A stretch of 64,000 nt of DNA from Hymenoscyphus infarciens. Lineage: Eukaryota > Ascomycota > Leotiomycetes > Helotiales > Helotiaceae. The notes under the pieces were generated by a model. That model did no database searches. It was not told the DNA's origin and saw only the letters and a program-made list of their open reading frames with translations. Positions 27,313 to 36,608 of this stretch are shown here, one piece after another. Numbering within the stretch: the stretch's first letter is position 1; the number at the start of each line of letters is the position of its first letter. A program made the position numbers and the translations under genes. Location: the NCBI GenBank assembly GCA_001414345.1, contig LLCB01000322.1, positions 1-64,000 on the forward strand. The letters run 5' to 3'.

Positions 27313-28254
27313 AGTCTATTAATTCTAAAGTACTAGAATAAAAAGAGTATCTTAAGAAAAAGAATTTTAATTCTAAGTATTCTAAGTATGTTAATCTTAT
27401 ATATATTAAACCTATTCTTTATATTAACTCTATAGATATAAAGATAATTTACTAGATTTAATACTATTCTACTTATATTAATTATAAAGCTTAATCTATC
27501 TATCTTACTAGTAGTAAGAACTACTATATATATTTACTTCTATTTTAAATATCTTATACTAAAGATTTATTACTTTTATACTTAGTATATAGATCTTTAA
27601 CTTAAACGTATTTAAGTTTAAAGATTTAAGGTATTTTAACGAGATCTTAGAATAAGATTTATAATACTTTAAAGAAGGTTAGTAACCTACTTTGTCTAAT
27701 ATTATAGTTTCTTTATTATCTTTCTTAATTAGTATATAGTAGAGGCTTATAGTTTCCTTTAATTCTTAGCTACTTTATCTATAGTCTTTTTTATATCTAA
27801 TATATTAATAGTACCTCTTATAAAGTATATATATTAATCTATATAGCCTTTAAGATAAGTAAAAAAATTACTTATAAGTAAACCTATAAGAGCCTTATAT
27901 ATCTAAATATCCTCTCCTTTCTTATTTATAGTATTATATATATAAGAGAAAATAGTATTAAGCTTAGAGAGAAGTTTCTAAGTAGCTTATATCTTAATTT
28001 CTTCTAAGGTCTAAGAATATAAGAATAAGGGTTAGTGTTATTATTACTAATATTCTTAGAGCTTTTATAATAAGTTAGAATAGAATATTAAGCTAAAGAA
28101 TATAAACCGACCTGTTTAAGTAAGATGTTATTAAAAGGATTAACTAGTAAAACAGGACTACTAGGTTCTTTAAGTTCTAAAACGTAGCTACTATACTCTA
28201 AGAATCTATTATATAAAGTAGGTCTACTTATAATAAGAGATAGAGTACTAGTAT
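27313..28254 (+). pseudogene. Short degraded frame (27,343-27,550), unknown, plus featureless DNA
   Basis: The first 200 bp read as a Lys/Asn/Tyr/Ile-rich frame with few TAA/TAG breaks, possibly one exon or fragment of a lost gene. The remainder to 28,254 shows only RIP composition. No family recognised. Confidence 0.25.
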
Positions 28255-28450
28255 TATAGCTAGTAAAAGGAGTATTATAATAGATAGCTAAGAAAGAGGG
28301 ATTATAATAAGTAGATAGAAGAGAAGTATTATAAGTAGTTAAGAAACAAGTATTATTAGGAACGACTAATAAAGGAGTATTATAAGTAGCTAAAAGAGAA
28401 GTATTATAAGTAAATAAGAGAGGCTTATTATAATAGGCGACTAAGATAAG
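28255..28450. repeat. About 30 bp GTATTATAAGTAGCTAA tandem repeat
   Basis: Six or seven units that each begin GTATTATAAGTAG (or ATTATAATAAGTAG) and continue with CTAARARAGAGAA-like sequence, about 25-35 bp each. Imperfect, but clearly tandem. Confidence 0.7.
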
Positions 28451-29399
28451 AGTATTCTAAGAAACGTTTAATACTAGGGTTAATATAAGTTACTATAGTA
28501 CCTATTATATAGTTAGTAGAGTATATACTTTTAGTCTAGATTTAATATACTTAATAATTATTATACTCTTATAGCTTAATATAATACTTCTTCTTTTTAT
28601 ACTATAATTAGAGAGCCTTCTTTAAAATATAGTACTTTATATAAAGGTTAGAGATAATAGTATTATTTTATAATTCTAGTTTTAATAGAGTATATATAAG
28701 GAAGTAGAGTTTATCTATATAGTCGTTAAGGTAGCTAGGAATTCTAAGGGCCTATAAAAGTAAGTATAGTAAATAGAATTAAGGTTTTTAACTTTTAACT
28801 TATAGTTAGACGCTTTAAGATAGGAACTAGACTCCTAAGAACTAAAGGCATAGAGGTAATTAAAGCTATTATTATTACTACAACGCTTTATAAGTCTATA
28901 TAGTTAGAGGCTAGGATAAAGCTATAGCTTTAAGTAGATATATAGGGTAGTAAGGTAGCTAGTGTTTTAGTAAGAAGTATATCTAGTAATAATAGGCAAC
29001 GTAGGACTAAAATAATATTAATAATATTAATCTTAAGTAAGCTTAGATATTATAATATATATTAGGTATTAGAAAGAAGAATTAAGAGGTAGAACTTAGG
29101 TAGTAGTAGTCGAGTATTCTTCTTAGGATAGCGCTAGTACTAATATAGTTTAGCTTACTACTATATACTTAGTAGTAGCTTAGTAGTAGAAGGTGAAAAG
29201 TTGTCTTACTTTAATCTAAATCTTATAACCTACTCAACTTTATAGCTTTAATCTTTAATATCTAGAGTATAACTCTTCTTTATATATCCTACTCTATTAA
29301 ATTCTTATTCTTTAGTTATCAAAGCTCTTATAGTATCTCTAAGATTATAAGATATTATAATCTCCTCTTCTTAACTTAATTAATTTACTTAATCTAAGT
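28451..29399. other. RIP-degraded DNA, unidentified
   Basis: No array or gene recognised. The degraded Gln-rich frame begins near the right edge. Confidence 0.5.
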
Positions 29400-31590
29400 A
29401 ATTTTACTTTTAATAGACTTAACTACTCTATAAGCTACTCTCTAGCTTAATTAAAGCCTTATAGTATAACTTTTAAATTTATTTCTTAGCCTAATTAAAT
29501 CTAATTTTTACCTTTACTAATAGTATTATTATCTATATAGCGTCGAAGAAAGAGAGAAGAACGCTAATAGTAATTAAAAGATTCTAGTACTATTATAATT
29601 TCCTAGTTCTTATATTCTCTCTACTAACTAAAGATAAAGAAGCCTATTACTATAGAATTTATAGGATTTCCTATATACCTCTAGAACCTTTTAGTATTAG
29701 TTCTAATAGAGTAGTCGTTATAAATACTAAGAAGCTAGAGTATAGTATTAAAGTATAAGATAATAACTAGTACTAGGTTCTATATAATAGCGTAAATAAT
29801 AAGGACTTATAACTATTAGATAAAGTTAACTTTAGTATCTCTCTCTATAATACGAAACTAGATAGATTATCTCTACTTAATATTATATAATATTAAAAGG
29901 TTAATTTTAGCCTATATTACTTTAATAAGATTTAAATCTACTTAGTAGATATAGGCGCTCTTACTAAAGAGGAGTTTAGCTTTACTAAGGCTATGAAAAA
30001 TCCTAATAATATAATACTAGAGATCTAGACCTTATAAGACGTATATAATTTATATATATAAAGCTTTAGCTTTAATAACCTTAAGTATAATACTATAATC
30101 TAAGAACGTTTAAAGGTAAGAGTCTAGAATACTTTTAAAAACTAAAAATCGTGTCTATAGTAAGATACTATATATTTTAAGAGGCTAGCTAACTCGGTTA
30201 ATAAACCTCTTACTTAGGCGGCTTAGGTTGATTTTATCTCTAAAGTACTAGATAACATAAGCTTACTAGAGTTAAAAGATAAATATAAGAAACACTTAAA
30301 AGAGAAAAATAATAATAAGAGCTATTATAATATTAAGCTTACCCTTTATACTATTAGCTATATAATAAGTCCTAAGTAAATCGGTATAATTTAATTATAT
30401 TATAACCTTATAAAGAAAGAAGTTAATATTTAATAATATTATAATAAGTAATAAGCTCTTTAGTAGTAATAAGATATAGAATAAGCTCTTTTATAGTAAT
30501 AACGCCTTCTTAAGAGATCCCCTAGACCTAAGATTAAAGTTTAGCCTACTAAAGTACTATCTTAACCTAAATCACGATACTCGTAATCCTTAGATCCTAC
30601 TCTTAAACTAACTATATAGTACTTAAATAATACTAACCTTATAGTATAATTAGTATAAGATAAAGAGACATAAGCTAAGGTAGTAAGAGTTTATAAACTC
30701 CTTCTATTTACCTTTAAAATTAATAATATTAACTTTAATAAATTCTTATAGAATAGTAACCTATATAATATTAATATCGATCTTCTAAATCAATTACACT
30801 TTAATAATAATATATAATAAACTTCTAACTATAAGGTTTCTCTAGCATTTATATAATAGCTATATATATTACTTAGCTCTACGCTAAACACTTCTTCCTA
30901 GGTATTATAATTACTATATAATCCCTCTCTATTATATATATAATAGTCTTAATCCTTAGATACTATTATACCTTTAATAATATAGCTAGAAATACTACTA
31001 CTAAGTAACTTTATTTGTCTAATATCTAAGATTACTAATTAAGTTAGTTAAAGTCTCGTATATAGCCTAGTAAACTTTATTAGTCTAAAGACAAATGTTA
31101 TAGCTATATTAATATTATCTATTTAATTACTAGCTAGGAGTAAGTCTTCTTCTTCTCTAGTAATAGTATATATAAATATAGAAACATAATATAGTAATAA
31201 TTCTAATACTACTTTTAATAGAAATTACTATTAATTCTTATACTTAAATAAGTAAGTAATAAGTAATATAGAAATTATATCTCTAGCTAAACAAGTCTAC
31301 CTTTCTTCTACTACTTAAGGAATTAAGGCTTTAGAATTACTATTAGATAACGTAGTAGCTCTTAAAAAGCTCTATACTAAAATAAAAGAAGTTAGGCTAC
31401 TACGAATACTACTTCTTATTACTAAAAAGTCTAAGAGTAAGAAGAGATAACTTAACCTTCTTTCTCCTTTCTTAGTATATGTCTACTTAGTATATCTACT
31501 TATAGAAGGTTTATTTTTATTAGTAGCTTAGATTTAGAGTAGTCTAGATTTAAAAGCGACGACATAGTTTTACTTTCTTACTATACAATT
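29400..31590 (+). pseudogene. Large RIP-inactivated gene with a Gln-rich middle, unknown
   Basis: One frame (phase of TCG at 29,543) can be read for about 2 kb without a TGA or an obvious frameshift, interrupted only by TAA and TAG. Reading those as CAA, CAG or TGG gives a protein-like sequence. There is a mixed N-terminal half with Lys/Glu/Asp helices (about 29,540-30,380) and a Gln-rich low-complexity stretch (about 30,430-30,510, TAA/TAG runs in phase). Next comes a Pro/Lys/Arg linker (about 30,510-30,600), then an Asn/Leu-rich half that ends with a Lys/Ser/Arg tail near 31,450. The in-phase clustering of TAA/TAG is what RIP makes of a poly-Gln tract. I do not recognise the family. Start and end are approximate. 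Confidence 0.45.
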
Positions 31591-32104
31591 TTTACAAATA
31601 CTAAGAGTAGTGTTCGGTTTATTGTTTTTCTGTTCTTAGAGTTTTTATTTAAGGTATAGAGAGAGAGAGTTCGTATTAGAGGAGTTTTATACTTATAAGG
31701 CTTAGTTACTATTTATAAGGCTTCTTAAGGTTTTAAGCTATGACTTTTATATCTTACTTAATATTATATATCTTCTAAATTATATATAATTCCTTACTAT
31801 ATTATAGTAAGGTTTAATTTAACTGATTTTAATCTCTTACTTATCTCTACTAAATCCTACTCTTTTTCTCTTAGTAATAAAATTATCTTAAAGACTATAC
31901 TAAGGAGTGTTAAAAAAGCTCTTAGTATAACTTACTTCGTTTACTCTTTAATTCGTAGCTTATCTCTTATTCTATAGATTACTCTTTAATTTAAGACTAA
32001 GCTTTTTCACTTTATAAGTTCTCTTACTCTACTTATATTAGTTACTAATACTAAATAACTAATAAGTAATAAGTAGCTTATATACTACTATACCGCCGGT
32101 TAAG
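31591..32104. other. RIP-degraded DNA, unidentified
   Basis: No clear frame or repeat. A short GAGAGAGAGA tract lies near 31,660. It separates the Gln-rich frame from the 80 bp array. Confidence 0.5.
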
Positions 32105-32750
32105 AGAGACCTTACTTTAGCTTTTAGAGCTTACTTACTTATGAACTAGGATCCTACTAGCTAGTAAACTAGCAGCTTACCTAGTAATTAAAAGCCTACC
32201 TAGTTACGATTTAGTAGAAGAGCTTAGTAAAAAAGCTTACTTATAAATTAGCAGCTTACCTAGTAATTAGAAGCTTATCTAGTTACGATTTAGTAGAAGA
32301 GCTTAGTAAAAAAAGCTTACTTATAAATTAGCAGCTTACCTAGTAATTAGAAGCTCGCCTAGTTACGATTTAGTAGAAGAGCTTAGTAAAAAAGCTCACT
32401 TGTAAATTAGTAGCTTACCTAGTAATTAGAAGCTTACCTAGTTATAATAAGCTTAGTGAAAAAGCTTACTCGTGAATTAGTAGCTTATCTAGTAATTAAG
32501 AGCTCACCTAGTTATAATTTAGTAAGAGAGCTTAGTAAAAAAGCTTACTTGTAAATTAGCAGCTTACCTAGTAATTAGAAGCTTACCTAGTTATAATAAG
32601 CTTAGTGAAAAAGCTTACTTATAAATTAGTAGCTTATCTAATAATTAGAAGCTTACCTAGTTACGATTTAGTAAGAGAGCTTAGTAAAAAAGCTTACTTA
32701 TAAATTAGTAGCTTATCTATTACTTAGGAACTTATCTAGTTATATTAGCT
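32105..32750. repeat. About 80 bp AGCTTACCTAGTAATTAG tandem array
   Basis: TAGTTACGAT words at 32,201, 32,280 and 32,360 mark units 79-80 bp long. Each unit combines AGCTTACCTAGTAATTAGA, AGCTTAYCTAGTTACGATTT, AGTAGAAGAGCTTAGTAAAA and AAGCTTACTTATAAATTAGC. About seven units, some shortened to 60 bp by loss of one sub-repeat. The AGCTTACCTAGTAATT word is the same as in the 19 bp array at 35.2 kb. Confidence 0.9.
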
Positions 32751-34037
32751 GCTACTACTACTTAAATCCTTTATACTTATAATACTATTTATATTAGAGT
32801 AAAAAACATATTTAACTAGGTATATTTCCTAAGACTACTCGTTTAATCTTAGCCTTTATAAATCCTATATAATAGAGCGAAAACCTTTTAAAGACTTTAA
32901 CTAAAATTACTTAATTAATTCCTATTTTAAGCTAGGTCTTATAAAGAGTAAAAACACTTATTTAAAGAGAGCTTTTAGCTAACTCCTTGTTCTTATATCT
33001 TTAAACTTTATAAAGTCTTAGCTTTAAAATTGATTAGAGTATTTATATAGCCTACTATAATATAAAAAGCTACCTTACTTAATTATATAACTTATATAAC
33101 GATTTTCTAATAACTATAACTATTACTTCTAAACTATAAGAGAGTTATTCTAGGAATAGAATATAGATTAAGAAAAGGAGTAACTAAGATTACTTTAGTA
33201 GGTAATATAGGTAACCTAGGTTTAGAAGGGTTCTAAAGAGAGTGGTTATACTTAAAATAATAATACGAACAACGATAATAGTAAAGAAAATAATATGAGT
33301 TTAGTTATAAATAATAATAATAATATCGAAGTAACACTTACTACTTTGAAGGTAGCTACTACTTTAAGCTTATAGAAGGCCTTTAGACAGGTCTCGAAGC
33401 TAAAAGGTATATAACAAATACTAAAGTCTTAGAATTTAATTAATAATAGCTAATCTAAGGCTAAGTCTATAAATAAGAAGTACTAATACTAAGGCTAAAG
33501 TCTTAGAAATCAAGTCCTTAAATTCTAAATAATAAAGTATAAGTAAGGCCTTAAGACCTATAAGTAATAGAACTACGAAAGGTTACTTCTATAGAAGGTA
33601 GAAAGCTAGATACTTAAACCTATCTAAATCCTACTTTAAAGAGTATATTAGAAATTATACTATCTAAGTAGTAAGAATGAGTTAGCGTGAATTCTATAAG
33701 TGTGGTTTATCTATATAGTATAGCTTATCTAGCTAGGAATAGCTTACTAGTTACTTACTAGCTTACTCCTTCTCCTCTATATTAACTTAGTAATATTACA
33801 TAGTACTAAACTAAGCTACTATTTATATCTTTGTAATTTACTTCTTTTCTTTAACTCTTTATATCTTAATTCTAATAACCTATATATCTCTTACCTCCTA
33901 GTAGGCTACTACTAAGCCGATCCTTAGATATAGTCTTAGCTATCTAGTATAGCTCCTTTATAGTTTATAATATAAGTTCTATTTCTATATACTTTACCTT
34001 TTATACGCTAACCTTAAATAGATTTAAAATAGCTTCT
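32751..34037. other. RIP-degraded DNA with a short frame and AGCTTA words
   Basis: A plus-strand frame at about 33,200-33,490 reads Asn-rich then Lys/Ser/Gln-rich with few TAA/TAG breaks, and retains some CpA and TCG. A small AGCTTATCTAG / AGCTTACTAG cluster lies at 33,710-33,775. The remainder is featureless. Confidence 0.4.
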
Positions 34038-34535
34038 ATGCTTATAAATAATACTACTAAGTCTCTCTCTTTTAATTATAAGCTTAACCTAGATTAGATT
34101 AAGAATTTATTCTTATTAAAGACTTTTAATAACGTTACTCTTAAATAATAACTTAATAAAATCTAGAAACCTACTAATAAGGATTCTAAGAAGAGTAGTA
34201 AGGCTTATATAGCTAGTAGCTCTTTAAATAATACTAATACCTTAAAGAGAGGCGATTATAGAGGATTTACTATAGATAGCTATACTAAATAGTCCTTTTA
34301 TAAAGCTAACTTTAATAATAACGTTAGTCTAAGTCTTAAGTCTATCTAAGCACTACTAAATCGAATTCCTAGACTCGGTTAGGCTTTTATAGAAGTTGAT
34401 AAGGCTAAAGTATACTATACTATAAAATTAACTAAATATAAAAGCCTTCTTAAGTATAAGTGTAAAGTTTAAGAGAACTTATGTAAATAAAGTTTTAAGA
34501 GAACTTATTTTATTTATAAGTAAATATATAAGGTA
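34038..34535 (+). pseudogene. RIP-inactivated coding fragment, unknown
   Basis: From ATG at 34,038 one frame runs about 165 codons with only TAA/TAG interruptions and a convincing protein composition. A Ser/Lys-rich segment (34,180-34,260) leads into mixed Gly/Asp/Tyr/Phe residues and then a Lys/Tyr/Cys-containing C-terminal part (about 34,390-34,510). The retained Gly, Asp, Arg and Cys codons set it apart from neighbouring noise. No family recognised. The true start may be upstream. Confidence 0.4.
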
Positions 34536-35129
34536 TATTCTTACTAGTAGTATTAATTATTAATAATAACTTAGGTAGCTAGCTAGTATAATAAGAACTA
34601 AAAAGAAGGTCTTTAAGACGAAGAGTACTAAGGTTAACGTATATTCTCTTTTTATTTATCTAGATATGTTTTTCTAACTACTAATAGGAGAAGAACGTTA
34701 TACTCTAGTAGGAGATTAATACTATAGAAATAGAATTATTATCTAGTGAGCTCTTTACTAAACTCGATCTTTAATTAATGTTTATTTACTTAGTAGAAAC
34801 CTTCTTTAAGACTAAGACTAATATAAATATAGAAAGTACTATTATTAAAGAAGAGAAGAATAACTAGGTAATATCTTATTAATAGTTTAAAATACTCTAG
34901 CCTTTATAGTATAATATTATATCGCTAGTAGCTACTATAGTTAGTAGTAGTAGTTTAATATTATGAGATATATAGTAGTAGGGCTTTGTGGTTAAGGGTC
35001 TCTTATTTAGTAATATAAGACGGGATTAATTATATTATTAGACGCTGATATAGTTTAATACTACGAATAAAATATAATTTAAGCATTTTCTACGATCTAG
35101 TGCTTATTAATTATATGAATTAAGATTAG
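34536..35129. other. RIP-degraded DNA with a weak tRNA-like segment
   Basis: Mostly featureless. At 34,981-35,040 a segment has a GTGGTTAAGGG word resembling a tRNA D-arm/A-box, a TCTTAT...ATAAGA stem-loop and a GGGATTAAT word where a B-box would lie. It does not close an acceptor stem. Could be a tRNA-derived relic or chance. Confidence 0.25.
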
Positions 35130-35405
35130 TAGCTGACTTAGTAGTTAATAGCTTACTTATAAATTTTAATATTACTAGCTTAATAGATTTTAGTCTACTT
35201 AGCTAATAGCTTTCGTAGATCTAGCTCTCCTAATTAATAGCGTCCTTAGTAATTAATAGCTTACCTAGTAATTAATAGCTTACCTAGTAATTGATAGCTT
35301 ACCTAGTAATTGATAGCTTACCTAGCAATTGATGGCTTACCTAGCAATTAATAGCTTACCTAGTAATTGATAGCTTACCTAGTAATTAATAGCTTATCTA
35401 GCTTA
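35130..35405. repeat. 19 bp TAGCTTACCTAGTAATTGA tandem array
   Basis: About nine units of TAGCTTACCTAGTAATTGA with C/T and A/G changes only, regular from 35,230 to 35,400, with looser copies back to 35,130. It ends about 16 bp before the RIP-poor island. The same word is the main sub-repeat of the 80 bp array at 32.1-32.75 kb. Confidence 0.9.
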
Positions 35406-35421
35406 CTTCGAATTATACGAA

Positions 35422-35784
35422 TTAATTGATATACCGGCCTCCACATACCCGTGGTGTACAGGGGCGTGTGTAGGCTGTGGATTTATACATGTCCTTCGCA
35501 CTAAAGAAGCTATATAAAGGTGGTGTCTTTATTAAAGGCACGGCCTTAAGAAAGGTAGGAAAAGTATGCCTGTGGTGGGCCACCCCCACCTTCGACTTCG
35601 ACTTCGACTTCGACTTCGACATCTTCGACTTCGACACTTCACTTCGACGACGACGACGACGACGACGACGATAACTATCTATTAATATCGCTATCGTATC
35701 GCATTCCTTACTCGGTATCAGGCCGCTTATCGGCATCGTAATCCAGGTCGTATTCGTCGCATTCGCTACCCCGGTCAATTCCAC
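35422..35784 (-). CDS. 120-codon low-complexity ORF in copy A, doubtful
   Basis: Open from ATG at 35,784 to a stop at 35,422. The first 42 residues are mixed, then a run of nine Arg (from the (CGA)n tract), then Ser-Lys dipeptide repeats (from (TTCGAC)n), then a Pro/Thr/Tyr-containing tail. No signal peptide or known domain. The ORF exists because the two microsatellites happen to be stop-free. In other copies of the core the homologous stretch is broken by TAA/TAG. The frame can be extended upstream past the ATG to a TAA near 35,830. Could be a relic of a larger element protein; more likely non-coding. Confidence 0.2.
   Translation of the reverse strand: MELTGVANATNTTWITMPISGLIPSKECDTIAILIDSYRRRRRRRRRSEVSKSKMSKSKSKSKSKVGVAHHRHTFPTFLKAVPLIKTPPLYSFFSAKDMYKSTAYTRPCTPRVCGGRYIN
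35590..35671. repeat. (TTCGAC)n and (CGA)n microsatellites, unmutated
   Basis: (TTCGAC)n at about 35,591-35,640 is followed by (CGA)9 at about 35,644-35,671. Counterparts in other copies are (TCG)n at 50,609-50,652, (TAA)n at 49,327-49,366 and (TTA)n at 60,401-60,432, which are the RIP products of the same tract. Confidence 0.9.
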
Positions 35785-35916
35785 GTCGTCGAATAATAAC
35801 CCTTCTTTTTCGACGATTTAGGCATATTCCACGGTCGGACTTTCAGTAGAGCGAATCAGAAGCCCCGAATTGGTCACCTAGCGAATCAGAAGCATCGGAT
35901 TTGTCATCTACGTCAT

Positions 35917-35918
35917 CG

Positions 35919-35956
<38 letters not shown>

Positions 35957-36058
35957 TTCGGTGTCGCTTTTACAGTACGTACTATTTCCACCCTTACTTC
36001 CTAAACTGACGTACGTGCCTTATAGTTTCCGACCGACCGACCGACCAACCAACCGATC
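35917..36058. repeat. (CGCTGT)n and (GACC)n microsatellites, unmutated
   Basis: (CGCTGT)n at 35,917-35,957 and (GACC)n at about 36,029-36,050. The same positions in the I2 copy read (TTACTA)n (58,780-58,822) and (CTAA)n (58,886-58,925). N1 at 50,230-50,265 is an intermediate mixing CGGT and TAGT units. Confidence 0.9.
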
Positions 36059-36061
36059 CAA

Positions 36062-36187
36062 CTAATCAAATCGAGGCATATATACAAGGATAACGTTATT
36101 TAGGTCGGTAAAACATTCAGTAGAATAATCAGTAGAATCGGTGGAATTGGTGGAATTAGTGAAAGCAGGACTCAGGCATTTAGGCAT
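36062..36187 (-). other. 41-codon Asn-Ser-Thr repeat ORF after a promoter-like stretch
   Basis: On the minus strand, ATG at 36,187 opens 41 codons with AAT-TCC-ACC (Asn-Ser-Thr) repeats, ending TAG at 36,062-36,064. Upstream lie a CACGTG E-box (36,228-36,233) and a TATA-like CTTATACAATATG just before the ATG. The same order is kept in the type-1 and type-2 copies near 41.6, 50.1, 51.8, 53.1 and 60.0 kb, with the 9 bp AATTCTACT unit varying in number. It may be a real leader peptide of the element, or only a microsatellite beside a promoter. Confidence 0.3.
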
Positions 36188-36225
36188 ATTGTATAAGAGT
36201 AGTATAGCTACGTAATATACGCCTA

Positions 36226-36236
36226 ATCACGTGATT
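36226..36236 (-). promoter_or_regulatory. Conserved CACGTG box in the element core
   Basis: TCACGTGATT is present in copy A and in less-mutated copies (55.0 kb and 59.1 kb on the plus strand). In RIP-mutated copies it becomes TATATAATT or similar. It lies about 45 bp upstream of the core ATG, with TATATTACGTAGCTATACTA and a TATA-like CTTATACAATAT between. An E-box plus TATA arrangement is inferred, not demonstrated. Confidence 0.35.
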
Positions 36237-36608
36237 TTAGTCTTTTTTTATATATATTCTCTAGTAATTTTAAATAGTTTTTAGTACTAATATAACGCTA
36301 CTCTAATACTAAGTTAATACTAGTTTAAGGCAGGTCTAGAATTAAGTTTAGTGTCTAATACTAACTTAACTTACTAACCTAGTTCATAACCCGGTTCGAC
36401 TTACTAAAACGAGTTAGGTTTTACTACTATAAATCATCTTAAGTCGGTTTTAAAGCATGTTTAACCTAGTTCTTAAATCATTTTAAACTACTTTAATCTA
36501 GTTTATAAACTAGCTCGAACACACTTCTAGAATCGGTCTAAATCACCTTAAGTCAGGGTTAAACCGGATTTAACCCCGTCTTAAAACCCTCGCTAGTTGG
36601 TAGTAAAG

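Larger units (their letters stand above)
35421..36608 (-). mobile_element. RIP-escaped type-1-like element (copy A)
   Basis: Read on the minus strand it begins at 36,608 with the type-1 left end (CTTTACTACCAACTAGCGAG), flanked by TA at 36,609-36,610. It then follows the type-1 core seen in other copies (41.2, 49.7, 59.5 kb). Between about 35,420 and 36,240 it keeps CpG, CpA and TpG, unlike anything else in the window. Beyond the (TTCGAC)n tract it diverges from the other copies: about 170 bp at 35,421-35,590 have no counterpart, so the expected type-1 right end is missing. Its left-end side lies in the copia-1 leader (continuing at 36,611). Function unknown; no transposase seen. Confidence 0.7.

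Noticed and set aside
35477..35674. Plus-strand 65-codon ORF through the (TTCGAC)n and (CGA)n tracts
   Set aside because: Open only because two microsatellites lack stops; Asp-Phe and Arg runs have no protein-family sense, and other core copies do not keep it.
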